Assembly (NCBI RefSeq): GCF_000986865.1
Contig: NZ_LAVS01000086.1
Span: 77,487 to 141,486, forward strand
Direction of reading: 5' to 3'
DNA from: Rheinheimera mesophila
GTDB lineage: Bacteria > Pseudomonadota > Gammaproteobacteria > Enterobacterales > Alteromonadaceae
Length of the DNA: 64,000 nt
This document shows, in pieces, positions 8,669 through 17,901 of this stretch. Under the pieces are notes generated by a model. The model had not been told where the DNA came from, did not search any database, and saw nothing but the letters and a program-made list of their open reading frames with translations. Each line of letters opens with the position of its first letter. The stretch's first letter is position 1. Made by a program: the position numbers and the translations under genes.

Positions 8669-9361
8669 TCACTCCGACCAATACCAGCTAGTCACGTTAT
8701 AACGATAAGCAACAGCACTGTCACCAGATACAGGCTTTACCCAATGTTCAGAGCCTTCGGATGAAGGGTCAAACAATACACAGCGGTTGTACAAAGGGGC
8801 TATTGTCACAGGTTGCTCATTTTGGCCGATAAACACCAATTCGCCGCCGTTATGGTCCTGCCAGTCTTTATTTAAATACAGCAGCATACAAATCTCCCGA
8901 CCCGGCGAGTCATCGGCATGCTGATTGACAAAATCTCTGGCGCTTAAGCGAAAAAAGTTAGTGTTAATTTCAGGCTTGGCTACATTGATATCCGTGATTT
9001 GTACATCAAAAATCTTAGATAACAACGACATAAATTCGTCACCACGTAAGAATTGCAAAAATGCCAGCGCTGTAGCAGCAGGGGAGTTGGTACAAAGCAG
9101 AGGGCGTAGCCAAAGATCCCGCTGTACAAAACGTTCAGTATCAGGCGTCTTCTGCCATGTCTCATTATTTACATAGAGCGCTGAGTAGCTGTGATGTTGT
9201 GTACTCCAGTGCTGCTCTTGCTGCAACACAGTAACCACTTCATCGAGTCTGGCCGGGTCAAACAAGCCGTCAATAACAACGAGCGAGGGAGTGGAGCGCT
9301 GCACAGCTTTTCGGTAAGCGCGGATAGCCGAACGGATAGTTTGCTGTTTATTCAGCCACAT
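8669..9361 (-). CDS. 2-oxoglutarate/Fe(II) oxygenase family protein
   Basis: A prolyl-4-hydroxylase-like dioxygenase of about 230 residues. The double-stranded beta-helix metal site is visible: HxD in FVNQHADDSPGREICMLLYL, the distal histidine in SEHWVKPV, and the 2-oxoglutarate arginine in YRYNVTSWYW. ELVFIGQNEQPVTIAPLYNRCVLFD between them is typical of this fold. The substrate is unknown. The start is uncertain: ATG 9361 was preferred over an upstream GTG at 9373, and neither has a strong ribosome site. It converges with mazF. Confidence 0.8.
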   Translation of the reverse strand: MWLNKQQTIRSAIRAYRKAVQRSTPSLVVIDGLFDPARLDEVVTVLQQEQHWSTQHHSYSALYVNNETWQKTPDTERFVQRDLWLRPLLCTNSPAATALAFLQFLRGDEFMSLLSKIFDVQITDINVAKPEINTNFFRLSARDFVNQHADDSPGREICMLLYLNKDWQDHNGGELVFIGQNEQPVTIAPLYNRCVLFDPSSEGSEHWVKPVSGDSAVAYRYNVTSWYWSE

Positions 9362-9453
9362 AAAGATGACCACACTGAGAGTTAACTACGACCTGAAGTG
9401 GAGGATCATACAGTATTTTTTAGACGCTTCAGGCCTTCGCTGATTGTTAGCAC

Positions 9454-9711
9454 TCAGCCCACCCGCCATTCCAGTCCATAATGTGCAAATAGTTCGGCGT
9501 CTTTGGCAAACCAGAGTTCAAACGCCTGTACGTCATAACCTTCTTGTTGTGCCAGCCTGAAGATCCTGACTGACAGTTCCAGCAAGTCGCGGTAAACCCA
9601 GGCTTTACCCTGATAAATCAGGGTTAAATCAGGATGTTCTGCCAAGATCTCTATGGCTTTCATCGTTTGATTTAAACGACGTAATTGTTCTGTACGCCAG
9701 GTTGTATTCAT
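9454..9711 (-). CDS. Small conserved-looking protein, function unknown
   Basis: An 85-residue soluble protein rich in Leu, Trp and Tyr and predicted mostly helical, with no signal peptide or metal motif. A strong purine-rich site (AAGGAG) lies just upstream of the ATG, supporting real translation. It lies on the same strand between the HExxH protein (upstream, 84 bases away) and the 2OG oxygenase (downstream), so the three may be co-transcribed. I do not recognise a family. Confidence 0.65.
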   Translation of the reverse strand: MNTTWRTEQLRRLNQTMKAIEILAEHPDLTLIYQGKAWVYRDLLELSVRIFRLAQQEGYDVQAFELWFAKDAELFAHYGLEWRVG

Positions 9712-9795
9712 CCTTCAGCTCCTTTCGTCAAAATACCGTCAGCATGTGCTTCATACCGAATGCTGTTCAATATTTATGCCATAGCAAAAAAGGAG

Positions 9796-10581
9796 TTAAC
9801 GCAAAGCGCGCCCCAGCAAAGAAAAATAGCCCAGCCAGTGTTGGGCAAGAGCTGCCGACAAAGTGGGATCCGGGTATAAACCCGCTTTAGCCGTTTTGCT
9901 TTTTAAAGTACCACTGACTAAAAAGCTGTTTTTAACTTGTTGCTGCTGCAGCATATGCTCAAAAGCCCTGGCTGCTAGTTCTTCCGGTTTGGCGTAATAA
10001 TAAATGCCATGTTGCTTATCAAAAGCTGCGGATGTTCTGACATAGTGATTCGGTTCTGTGCCGTCAGGAGATAAAAACAGCGCCGCAAAAGCGTGATCCA
10101 GATACTGATTCAGTGGGTGAGCCGAAACTTCAGCATTCGTCAGCCAACTGGAACTGGCAAAAGCCGATGCTGGCAGTTTATCGGCAAAGAGTTTACTGCA
10201 AATGTAATGATCAAAAGCGTGAAACCATTCATGTGCCAGACTGCCGCCTCCGGCATTTTTCGCTAAAGCCAGTAAGCGCCCCTGCGGCTGATAAAAAGCA
10301 CAGCTACCTTGTTGACCACCAATGCCAAAATTCAGGCTTAGGCTTTGGTTCAGTGAAATGACTTGCTCCGGCACCTGCAACAGCAGCATTAGGTCCGATA
10401 GCGCATCAAAAAACAGATTGGCCGCCAGTTGTTGTTCGGCTGCGGTGACCCAACGGCCAATTTTAATACTTTGGAAACCAAAAATTTTTACTATATCCAA
10501 AAAGCTGACGTCGGCACCGGATCTATGGGCCGGGCCGTTACGAAAATAGGCTTGCTGAATACGGGGTACTAAATCGGCCAT
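9796..10581 (-). CDS. Putative zincin-like protein (CLCA_X-type, HExxH)
   Basis: A 261-residue protein without signal peptide or membrane segment. The helix GGSLAHEWFHAFDHYICSKL contains HEWFH, an HExxH zinc-protease motif, and AEVSAHPLNQY or the later EELAARAFEHML could provide the third ligand. I associate the arrangement with proteins annotated CLCA_X in Alteromonadales and with LPD1-like polyvalent-protein domains, from memory and not checked. The gene is divergent from paeA. Whether it is an active peptidase is unknown. Confidence 0.65.
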   Translation of the reverse strand: MADLVPRIQQAYFRNGPAHRSGADVSFLDIVKIFGFQSIKIGRWVTAAEQQLAANLFFDALSDLMLLLQVPEQVISLNQSLSLNFGIGGQQGSCAFYQPQGRLLALAKNAGGGSLAHEWFHAFDHYICSKLFADKLPASAFASSSWLTNAEVSAHPLNQYLDHAFAALFLSPDGTEPNHYVRTSAAFDKQHGIYYYAKPEELAARAFEHMLQQQQVKNSFLVSGTLKSKTAKAGLYPDPTLSAALAQHWLGYFSLLGRALR

Positions 10582-10730
10582 AGGGTAACTGGTTCAAATT
10601 TAAACATTTTTTAAGCGCTTATGCTGGGAAAACAGAGTTTAAGTCGTATACTGACAAGCGGTATAGTGATTTTCATTAAAACCTGATGGCTTTTGCTTAC
10701 GCAAAGCCTGATGAAACAAAGAGTAATTTT

Positions 10731-12044
10731 ATGTCCCTGCTAGAAAATTTGCTGATTATGTTGTTGCTGATCAGTGCCAGTGCCTTCTTTTCTATGTCTG
10801 AAATAGCGTTAGCGGCTTCACGCAAAATCCGCTTAAAACAATTGGCGTCAGACGGAGAACCACGCGCAGCTTTGGTGTTACAACTGCAGTCTAACCCCGG
10901 TAGTTTTTTTACCATAGCGCAGATTGGCTTAAATGCTGTGGCGATACTGGGTGGTATTTTAGGGGAAGCGGCTTTTACACCGTCAATCTTAAGCTTACTT
11001 AATTTGTTTTTTGAAAGTCCGGCCAATGAAGGCATCGCTTTTGGTTTATCGGTGTTTTTTGTCACTGCCTTATTTATTCTATTTGCCGATTTGATGCCAA
11101 AGCGCCTGGCGATGTTAGCGCCGGAGAAAGTGGCGATTTCTGTGGTGAACCTGATTTTACTGATGCTGGTCATTTTGAAACCTTTGGTTTGGTTATTTAA
11201 CAGTGTGGCCAATCTGGTGTTTAAACTCTTTAACGTACCGACTCAGCGGGTTGATCAAATTACACCGGAAGACATAGTGGCGATGATGGATGAAGGCGCT
11301 CAGGCTGGGGTTTTGCAGCAGCAGGAACGCACTTTGCTGGAGAACGTCTTCGATATGGATTCCCGCACTGTCACCTCCGCTATGACAGCACGCGAAAGCT
11401 TAATTTACTTTACGTTGAAAGAATCGGCAGAGAGCATTAAAAACAAGATTGCCGAGCATCCTCATGCCAAATTTATTGTCTGTGATGACAGTCTGGATAA
11501 AGTGGTGGGTTATGTCGACAGCCGCGATATTCTGATGCAGGTATTGCATCAGCAGCCTATTAACTTACTCAAAGAAGGCATGATCCATACGCCTTTAATT
11601 GTTCCTGACTCCTTGTCGCTGTATGAGGTGCTGGCGCATTTTAAATCCAGTGGAGTCGACTTTGCTGTGGTGCTGAATGAGTATGCCTTGACTGTAGGTA
11701 TGGTCACGCTGAAAGACGTAATGAGCATAGTGATGGGCGAATTGGTCAATTCGGATGAAGAGCAAATAGTACAGCGTGATGATGCGTCCTGGTTAGTTGA
11801 GGGATTAACACCGCTGGATGATGTGATGCGGGTCTTTGATATTGACAGTTTCCCGGATGATGAGAACTACGAAACCATCGCAGGTTTTATGATGTATATG
11901 CTGCGTAAAATTCCAAAACGGACTGACTTTGTGGTGTATCAGGGCTACAAGTTTGAAGTGGTGGACATCGACAGCTACAAAATTGACCAGTTGCTGGTGA
12001 CCAAAGTCAAAGTGGCAGAACAAGGCGAGCAGGCTGGTGGTTAA
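10731..12044 (+). CDS. paeA: Polyamine exporter PaeA (YtfL), CNNM/CorC family
   Basis: Inner-membrane exporter of cadaverine and putrescine in E. coli. At 437 residues it is close to E. coli YtfL and matches it along its length: FFSMSEIALAASRKIRLK in the DUF21 membrane domain (about 1-190), paired CBS domains (about 205-335, including EHPHAKFIVCDD and VGYVDSRD), and a CorC/HlyC domain (about 345-430, NYETIAGFMMYMLRKIPKRT). The start is ATG 10731; the longer frame from 10686 lacks a ribosome site. It is divergent from the HExxH gene. Confidence 0.9.
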   Translation: MSLLENLLIMLLLISASAFFSMSEIALAASRKIRLKQLASDGEPRAALVLQLQSNPGSFFTIAQIGLNAVAILGGILGEAAFTPSILSLLNLFFESPANEGIAFGLSVFFVTALFILFADLMPKRLAMLAPEKVAISVVNLILLMLVILKPLVWLFNSVANLVFKLFNVPTQRVDQITPEDIVAMMDEGAQAGVLQQQERTLLENVFDMDSRTVTSAMTARESLIYFTLKESAESIKNKIAEHPHAKFIVCDDSLDKVVGYVDSRDILMQVLHQQPINLLKEGMIHTPLIVPDSLSLYEVLAHFKSSGVDFAVVLNEYALTVGMVTLKDVMSIVMGELVNSDEEQIVQRDDASWLVEGLTPLDDVMRVFDIDSFPDDENYETIAGFMMYMLRKIPKRTDFVVYQGYKFEVVDIDSYKIDQLLVTKVKVAEQGEQAGG

Positions 12045-12216
12045 TGTCCAGACCCCGGCGGCCAAAGCAGCACTTTACCAGATGCAGCCTTGAGCTATGC
12101 AGCAAACCAACAGGCATTTGAGTCAAAGCAAAATAAATCCCGGTTTATTCACTGTATACTTAACCCTCGTTGATCAGTCAGCGTTGCTGACTCTTTGTTG
12201 TTGATGATTAAAAACC

Positions 12217-13410
12217 ATGATTGAAAAAAACACACCTGCTTTTTACGCTGCCAGTTTTGCGCTTTGTCTGGCGGCTGTATTTGTGTTTGCCAATCTTCAT
12301 ATGCTGCAACCTTTATTACCGCTGTTAAGCCACGAATTTCAACTGACACCACTGCAAACTAGCTGGAGTTATGCCATAGGCACCCTGGCCTTAGGTTTGT
12401 CTTTGCTGGTCTACGGCGCTTTGTCTGATGCCTATGGTCGCCGTACTTTGTTGCTTTGGAGTCTGGCAGGTATGGCGCTTAGTACCTTGGCGCTGACTCA
12501 GGTGGAATCGTACCACTCCTTATTGATACTACGTGCTTTGCAGGGCTTTTGTCTGGGCGGATTGCCAGCCATTGCCATCGCTTATATGGGCGAAGAGTTC
12601 AGTAAAACCGCTATGGTAGTAGCGGTGGGCTATTACATTAGCGCTAATTCGTTAGGAGGCATCAGCGGGCGTTTATTGTCGGGCTGGTTTGCTGAGCTGA
12701 ATCATTGGCAATGGGTATTCTGGCCTATGGGGTTGGGTAGTGTGCTTTGTACTTATCTGGTCTGGCGTTACTTACCTAAATCCAGCTATTTTCAAAAGCA
12801 ACCCTTTGAGCTCAAACAAGCCATGTCAGATAACTGGTTTCATTTACGGCAGAAAACTTTGTTACTGACTTATCTGATTGGTGGTCTTAACTTTTTTATC
12901 TTTTTAAATCAGTACACTTTTGTCGCATTTCGCCTTGCCGAAGCGCCTTATTTCTTGTCAAGCGGCTGGATTGGCTTGTTATTTGTCACCTATTTAACAG
13001 GTACTGTTGGTTCGGCGTTATCTGGCAAAGTCGGACAAAAAATCCATCCGGCGTTAGGGATGGCTCTGGGGATCATGATTATGATGCTGGGCACAGTGCT
13101 GACCTTGTATGACGCCTTGCCTCTGATTGTCAGTGGGTTTTTTATCAGCGCCTTTGGTTTTTTTCTTTGCCACTCCCTCGCCAGTGGTTGGGTCAATCAA
13201 CAGGCAATAAAAGCCAAAGCCAGTGCCAGCGCTTTGTATCTGGTGTTTTATTATGTAGGCGCCAGTTCTGGTGGTTTGTATTTGTCGCCCTTCTGGCAGC
13301 ACTGGGGCTGGAATGGTGTGGTGCTTGGTTCATTGTTTATGTTTACGCTGACTTTATTGTTAAGCCTTTGGTTAAACCGTAGTGCGATAAAATCAGTTGT
13401 CAGCACATGA
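12217..13410 (+). CDS. Major facilitator transporter, YnfM-like
   Basis: A 397-residue, 12-helix MFS protein of the drug:H+ antiporter type. The loop 2-3 motif is GALSDAYGRRTLLLWSLAG (about residues 68-86), with a second motif in RALQGFCLGGLPAIAIAYMG. It resembles YnfM/AraJ-type exporters. The substrate cannot be told from sequence. It is a single gene with its own upstream region and an -10-like TATACT at 12155. Confidence 0.85.
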   Translation: MIEKNTPAFYAASFALCLAAVFVFANLHMLQPLLPLLSHEFQLTPLQTSWSYAIGTLALGLSLLVYGALSDAYGRRTLLLWSLAGMALSTLALTQVESYHSLLILRALQGFCLGGLPAIAIAYMGEEFSKTAMVVAVGYYISANSLGGISGRLLSGWFAELNHWQWVFWPMGLGSVLCTYLVWRYLPKSSYFQKQPFELKQAMSDNWFHLRQKTLLLTYLIGGLNFFIFLNQYTFVAFRLAEAPYFLSSGWIGLLFVTYLTGTVGSALSGKVGQKIHPALGMALGIMIMMLGTVLTLYDALPLIVSGFFISAFGFFLCHSLASGWVNQQAIKAKASASALYLVFYYVGASSGGLYLSPFWQHWGWNGVVLGSLFMFTLTLLLSLWLNRSAIKSVVST

Positions 13411-13586
13411 GGTGGCTTGTTAACATCTGCTCACTTCCACTTTGAGTAGCGCCGACATGAACGACTAAATTCCCGAAAATTTGTAGTGGTTATTTTACAA
13501 ATCATCAGGAATGCTGTTGTTTAACAGGTACTTACTATTTTTCTCTTCGTCTGTGAGCGCAGTATTCCTGTATTTCAGGAGTCTGT

Positions 13587-15167
13587 ATGTCTGAATTATC
13601 TACCGTATTGTTATGTCGCCAATTTCAGTGGAGCGATCCGGCTCTTGAACTGTTACATCCAGCTATTGATCTGCAACTGCAGGATAAAGCTCAGGCCTTG
13701 GTTGGATTGAATGGTTGCGGTAAATCTCTGTTTTTAAGAGGTTTAGCTGGCCTTGAGCCCCGGCTGGTTCACAAAGGAGAATTGATCTGGTTGCGACCAT
13801 TTTATTATGTGTCACAACATGAAACGGCTCTGGAGCAAAGTGTCCGTAGTTATATGGGCTTAGATGCTTTGTTTGATGCTTTAGCTCGAGTAGAGGCTGG
13901 CGGTGTGGATCAAGCCGATTTTGATTGCATCGGCGAGCGGTGGTTATCCAAAACTGAGTTTCAACACTGGCTAGAGCAGCTCGGTTTACCGACCGATACG
14001 ACCTTAGCTTTGGCTGCGTTAAGTGGTGGCCAATTGATGAAATTGCGGCTGGCCAAAGCCTTTGCCTCAGGTCAGTTTTTGCTATTGGATGAAGTCTCCA
14101 ATCATTTGGATCAGCAAAGCCGGTTATGGCTTCACCATCAGTTAAAACAGTACAAGGCCGGGTATTTGTTGGTCAGTCATGATGTGGAGTTGTTGTCGAC
14201 AGTGGATTGTATTTATCAACTGTCGCCTTTAGGGCTGGAGAAATATCAGGGCAATTACCAGGACTTTATGCTGCAAAGCCAAAGGCTGCAGTTTGAGTTG
14301 CAACAGCAAAATGACAAGTTGAAAAAACAACAACGCGCTCAGCAACAACAGCAGCAACGTTTGCTCGAACTTCAGCAGCAAAAGCATCAACAGGCTAAAC
14401 GAAATCGAACACAGGCCAATCAGGCGCCGATACTGCTCGGCAGAAAAGCACAGCAGGCAGAACAAAGTCGTGGCCGTTTGCAGCTACAGGTGCAGGCGCA
14501 GCAGCAGGAGCTTGCCGCAAAGCGCCAGCAATTACAGCGACAACTGGATCAGCGTGAGTTACCCAAACTACCCGCGGTCCGCGCGGTAAAAAGTTGTAAT
14601 GGGCCGGTAATTTGCTGTGATAGCCTGGTGCTGCCTTATGGTCACAGTGCGCCTTTATCCTTTCAGCTAGACGTGCAGCAACGCTGCCTTGTCAGCGGAA
14701 GCAATGGCAGTGGCAAGTCGACTTTACTCAAAGTACTGGCGGGTTGTCTTCAGCCAATACAGGGGATGGTGCAGGTGAAGCAGCAGCTTTGGTATCTTGA
14801 TCAGCATTTGTCGCTAGTGCATGATTTTGACGGCGCTGTTGAGGCGATCAGAGCGCTTACAGAGGTGCAGCAGGAGTCGCAGATAAGAACGGCCTTGTCT
14901 GGCATAGGCCTTGATGCTTTGCGTCTGGCAGTTCCCACACAGCAGCTCAGTGGTGGAGAGCGGATGAAGTTGTTGTTACTGATTTTGGCATTGCAGCCTT
15001 ATGCGCCTTTTTTGCTGCTGGATGAGCCGGACAATCATCTGGATTTTCAGGCGCGGGCTATGTTACAAAGTTTTTTACACCGCTATCCTGCCGGTTTTAT
15101 GCTGGTGACTCATCAGCAAAATCAATGGCAGCAGTTTGATTTCTCTGCGTCGGTAAGGCTGGATTAA
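13587..15167 (+). CDS. ABC-F family ATPase
   Basis: A soluble protein of 526 residues with two ATPase domains and no membrane span, as in ABC-F factors that act on the ribosome. Domain 1 has GLNGCGKS (Walker A), LSGGQLMKLRLAKA (signature) and LLLDEVSNHLD; domain 2 has GSNGSGKST, LSGGERMKLLLL and LLLDEPDNHLD. The linker (about 225-340) is an extreme Gln/Lys/Arg-rich coiled coil, where ABC-F proteins carry the arm that reaches the peptidyl transferase centre. It is shorter and more divergent than EttA or Uup, so the role is open. It overlaps the convergent downstream gene by 4 bases. Confidence 0.85.
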   Translation: MSELSTVLLCRQFQWSDPALELLHPAIDLQLQDKAQALVGLNGCGKSLFLRGLAGLEPRLVHKGELIWLRPFYYVSQHETALEQSVRSYMGLDALFDALARVEAGGVDQADFDCIGERWLSKTEFQHWLEQLGLPTDTTLALAALSGGQLMKLRLAKAFASGQFLLLDEVSNHLDQQSRLWLHHQLKQYKAGYLLVSHDVELLSTVDCIYQLSPLGLEKYQGNYQDFMLQSQRLQFELQQQNDKLKKQQRAQQQQQQRLLELQQQKHQQAKRNRTQANQAPILLGRKAQQAEQSRGRLQLQVQAQQQELAAKRQQLQRQLDQRELPKLPAVRAVKSCNGPVICCDSLVLPYGHSAPLSFQLDVQQRCLVSGSNGSGKSTLLKVLAGCLQPIQGMVQVKQQLWYLDQHLSLVHDFDGAVEAIRALTEVQQESQIRTALSGIGLDALRLAVPTQQLSGGERMKLLLLILALQPYAPFLLLDEPDNHLDFQARAMLQSFLHRYPAGFMLVTHQQNQWQQFDFSASVRLD

Positions 15168-15577
15168 TCCAGCCTTACCCAGACTTCTTCAATTTGCATT
15201 CCATCTTCCATGCCGCTGTGATGCCAGAGATTATCTTCGACTTTGGCTTTAAAATCATAGGTTTTATTCAGCATGGCAGCGACAGAGCCCGTGAGAGGTG
15301 TTTCCTGGTAGGAATCGCCTTTTAACTGATAAGTGCCGGTTAAGGCGCTGCTGAAACTACCATCTTTGTGGACTGTGACAAAACTGAAATGGCCTTTGGA
15401 TAAGACTTTGACCGATTTGAGATCCGCGCCCGACCCTTTAATCACAGTGCCATCTGCTTTGGTATAAACCGCAGATTTTAGCGCCCAGCTACCTTGCAAT
15501 AAAAAAGACTCTGAAGCCCACAGTGGCGTTGCGATAAACCAGCACGCTACAAGCAGCAAGAGGGCTAAGTTCTTCAT
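15164..15577 (-). CDS. Secreted lipocalin-like/DUF4488-like protein
   Basis: A 137-residue protein with a clear signal peptide ending near WASES, then a small beta-rich domain: LLQGSWALKSAVYTKADG, a central TGTYQLKGDSYQET and a C-terminal EEVWVRLD. The pattern of an initial GxW followed by strands is lipocalin-like, but the family assignment is tentative. ATG 15577 with AAGG upstream is a better start than TTG 15583. No ligand can be named. Confidence 0.7.
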   Translation of the reverse strand: MKNLALLLLVACWFIATPLWASESFLLQGSWALKSAVYTKADGTVIKGSGADLKSVKVLSKGHFSFVTVHKDGSFSSALTGTYQLKGDSYQETPLTGSVAAMLNKTYDFKAKVEDNLWHHSGMEDGMQIEEVWVRLD

Positions 15578-15645
15578 CTTCAATCCTTTTCTGTCATTGG
15601 CTTAGGTCTTACTCTACAACAGAAAACAGCAATTGATAAGCCGCT

Positions 15646-16332
15646 TTAGGCTGCACCCGGCGTGGTGATTTGAAAACAACCTTCGGCTAAATCACCCAAC
15701 TGAAATTGCGCCAGCCGAACACGTTTTAGCTGCAGCACTTTTAAACCTTGCGTGCGGCACATATAACGGATTTGTCGGTTTAAGCCTTGTGTCAGCACAA
15801 TGTCAAAGCTGTGTTCGCTGCATTGAGTCACCTGACAAGGGCGGGATTGATAGTGATGGGGGCCGACTGTCCAACTGACACCGGACGCTAGTTGCGCTAA
15901 AGCCTGTTCGGTCAGAGTTTTATCTACTGTCACCTGATAGGTTTTTTCATGGAAAAAATCGGGGTGCAACAAGCGCTGTGCCAGTTCGCCATCATTGGTC
16001 AACAGCACTAAACCACAGGAGTCTTTATCCAGCCGGCCAACAGGAAACAGTCGCATCGGGAATTGCTGCAGCAAATGATACAGGCTGTCGGCTTTCTCCG
16101 GATTGAGATTACAGTCGATGCCAACAGGTTTATGGTACAAAACATAGTGTTTTTCCGTGGCAGCGACAAAAGGTTGGCCATCCACCTGAATCGAATCCTC
16201 TGCATCAACATGGTCGATATGATTGGCAGGACGGTCATTCACTAAAACCCGGCCTTCGTCAATCAGCCTTGATGCGGCTCGTCTTGAACAAAGGCCGTGC
16301 TCGGCCAGGTATTTGGCTAAACGAATTTTCAT
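15646..16332 (-). CDS. RluF-like RNA pseudouridine synthase
   Basis: A 228-residue RsuA/RluF-family enzyme. The N-terminal S4 RNA-binding domain (about 1-60: LAKYLAEHGLCSRRAASRLI) is followed by the catalytic domain with GRLDKDSCGLVLLTNDG, whose Asp is the nucleophile. LTQGLNRQIRYMC is closest to RluF, which modifies U2604 in 23S rRNA, but it is shorter than E. coli RluF (290 residues), so the exact site is uncertain. It lies 24 bases downstream of rhlE on the same strand, so the two probably form an RNA-processing operon. Confidence 0.88.
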   Translation of the reverse strand: MKIRLAKYLAEHGLCSRRAASRLIDEGRVLVNDRPANHIDHVDAEDSIQVDGQPFVAATEKHYVLYHKPVGIDCNLNPEKADSLYHLLQQFPMRLFPVGRLDKDSCGLVLLTNDGELAQRLLHPDFFHEKTYQVTVDKTLTEQALAQLASGVSWTVGPHHYQSRPCQVTQCSEHSFDIVLTQGLNRQIRYMCRTQGLKVLQLKRVRLAQFQLGDLAEGCFQITTPGAA

Positions 16333-16356
16333 TCGTTTTTCTACCTGAGCAACAGC

Positions 16357-17772
16357 TTAAGCCGTAGTTTTCGGTTTAGGTTTAAACCGACGGCGCTGGC
16401 CTTTGCCGTTGTTATGTTCAGCGGCTGGAGTGGCCATATGGCCTGCGGCCTGTGTCTGAATACCAGGTGTTTTAGGCGCTTCAAAACGGCGTGCTGGCTT
16501 TTGACCCTGAGCTGGTTTGGCTCCGCCATTGGCTGCTGGCTTATTGCCGCCATGTTTCGGCTTGGCGTTTTCAGCTTGTGGTTTACGCACAGGACGAGGT
16601 GGCCGTGGTGCTTTGGCGATAGCGACCATGGCTTCTGGCAATGGGTTTGGATTCATCGTCTGACTGGGCAGTTTGATACCAATTAAACGTTCCACCAGTT
16701 TCAGTTGTGGTAGTTCATCCGGCGCAACAAAAGACACAGCCAGACCCGATTTGCCAGCACGGCCGGTACGGCCTATACGGTGCACATAGTCGGCAGGGGA
16801 GCGGGGCAGCGCAAAGTTCACTACATAAGGTAACTGAGAAATGTCGATGCCACGGGCGGCCACATCGGTTGCCACCAGCACTCTTAACTCATTGGCTTTA
16901 AAATCGGCCAACGCTTTAGTGCGGGCATTCTGGCTTTTGTTGCCATGCAAAGCCGCTGACGGAATACCGGCATAAGTTAGCTGTTCGCTTAAACGGTTGG
17001 CTTCGTGTTTGGTCGGCATAAAGACCAACACCTGTTGCCAGTTATTTTCGGTGATCAGTTCACACAAAGCCGCAGTTTTCTGGCCTTTGTTCAGCAAATA
17101 CACCTGCTGCTCAATTTTTTCAACTGTGGTGTTCTCTGGCGTAACCTGGATCATCAGCGGGTTTTGTAACAGGCCTTGGGTCAGTGATTTTATTTCATCG
17201 CTGAAGGTTGCGGAAAACAGCAGGTTTTGCCGTACTTTAGGCAGTAAAGCCAGAATTTTCTTCAAATCGCGGATAAAGCCCATATCCAGCATACGGTCGG
17301 CTTCGTCCAGCACCAGCAGTTGCACCTGATCCAGCTTTAAGGCGTTTTGACTCAAAAGGTCCAGTAAACGCCCCGGAGTGGCAGTTAAAATGTCGACGCC
17401 ACCACGTAAGGCCATCATTTGTGGGTTAATGCTGACACCACCAAACACCACATGATGTTTTAATTTAGGGCTTAATTCTTTGCCGTATTTCTGAATTTGT
17501 TCTTCAATCTGCGCCGCCAGTTCACGGGTTGGCGTTAAAATCAGCGCCTTGACCGGACGAGGTTTCTGCACAGGCTGCGCTGATAAAATTTGCAAAATAG
17601 GCAACACAAAGCTGGCGGTTTTGCCGGTGCCGGTTTGAGCGGCTGCCAACAAGTCACGGCGCTGTAATACAGCAGGAATGGCCTGTTGCTGAATAGGAGT
17701 AGGTTGGGTATAACCGGCCTGATGCACGGCCTCAACTAAAGCTGGGTTTAAACCCAAAGCAGAAAATGACAT
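16357..17772 (-). CDS. rhlE: DEAD-box RNA helicase RhlE
   Basis: An ATP-dependent RNA helicase of 471 residues. Ordered motifs: Q motif ([14 protein letters not shown]), [36 protein letters not shown], and [10 protein letters not shown] near residue 340. [13 protein letters not shown] is typical of RhlE. The tail after about residue 375 is rich in Lys, Arg, Pro and Ala and disordered, an RNA-binding extension as in RhlE. ATG 17772 gives the family N-terminus (MSFSALGL); the eight extra upstream residues do not fit. RhlE works in ribosome assembly and mRNA decay. Confidence 0.92.
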   Translation of the reverse strand: MSFSALGLNPALVEAVHQAGYTQPTPIQQQAIPAVLQRRDLLAAAQTGTGKTASFVLPILQILSAQPVQKPRPVKALILTPTRELAAQIEEQIQKYGKELSPKLKHHVVFGGVSINPQMMALRGGVDILTATPGRLLDLLSQNALKLDQVQLLVLDEADRMLDMGFIRDLKKILALLPKVRQNLLFSATFSDEIKSLTQGLLQNPLMIQVTPENTTVEKIEQQVYLLNKGQKTAALCELITENNWQQVLVFMPTKHEANRLSEQLTYAGIPSAALHGNKSQNARTKALADFKANELRVLVATDVAARGIDISQLPYVVNFALPRSPADYVHRIGRTGRAGKSGLAVSFVAPDELPQLKLVERLIGIKLPSQTMNPNPLPEAMVAIAKAPRPPRPVRKPQAENAKPKHGGNKPAANGGAKPAQGQKPARRFEAPKTPGIQTQAAGHMATPAAEHNNGKGQRRRFKPKPKTTA

Positions 17773-17901
17773 TAAATTTCTCAAATAAAAGCGCAAACCC
17801 CAATTGGCCCGCGCAAAAAGCCGCGCATTGTAACGGGAAAGCGCTGAGGCGACCAGCGCTATTGTTGATTTTTTGTGCAGCTAGCCGAATTGTATGCTGA
17901 A

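Noticed and set aside
13411-13586. Inverted repeat ATTTGTA..TACAAAT before the ABC-F gene, possible attenuator
   Set aside because: Short, A+T-rich and without a leader peptide or antiterminator arrangement that I could see.
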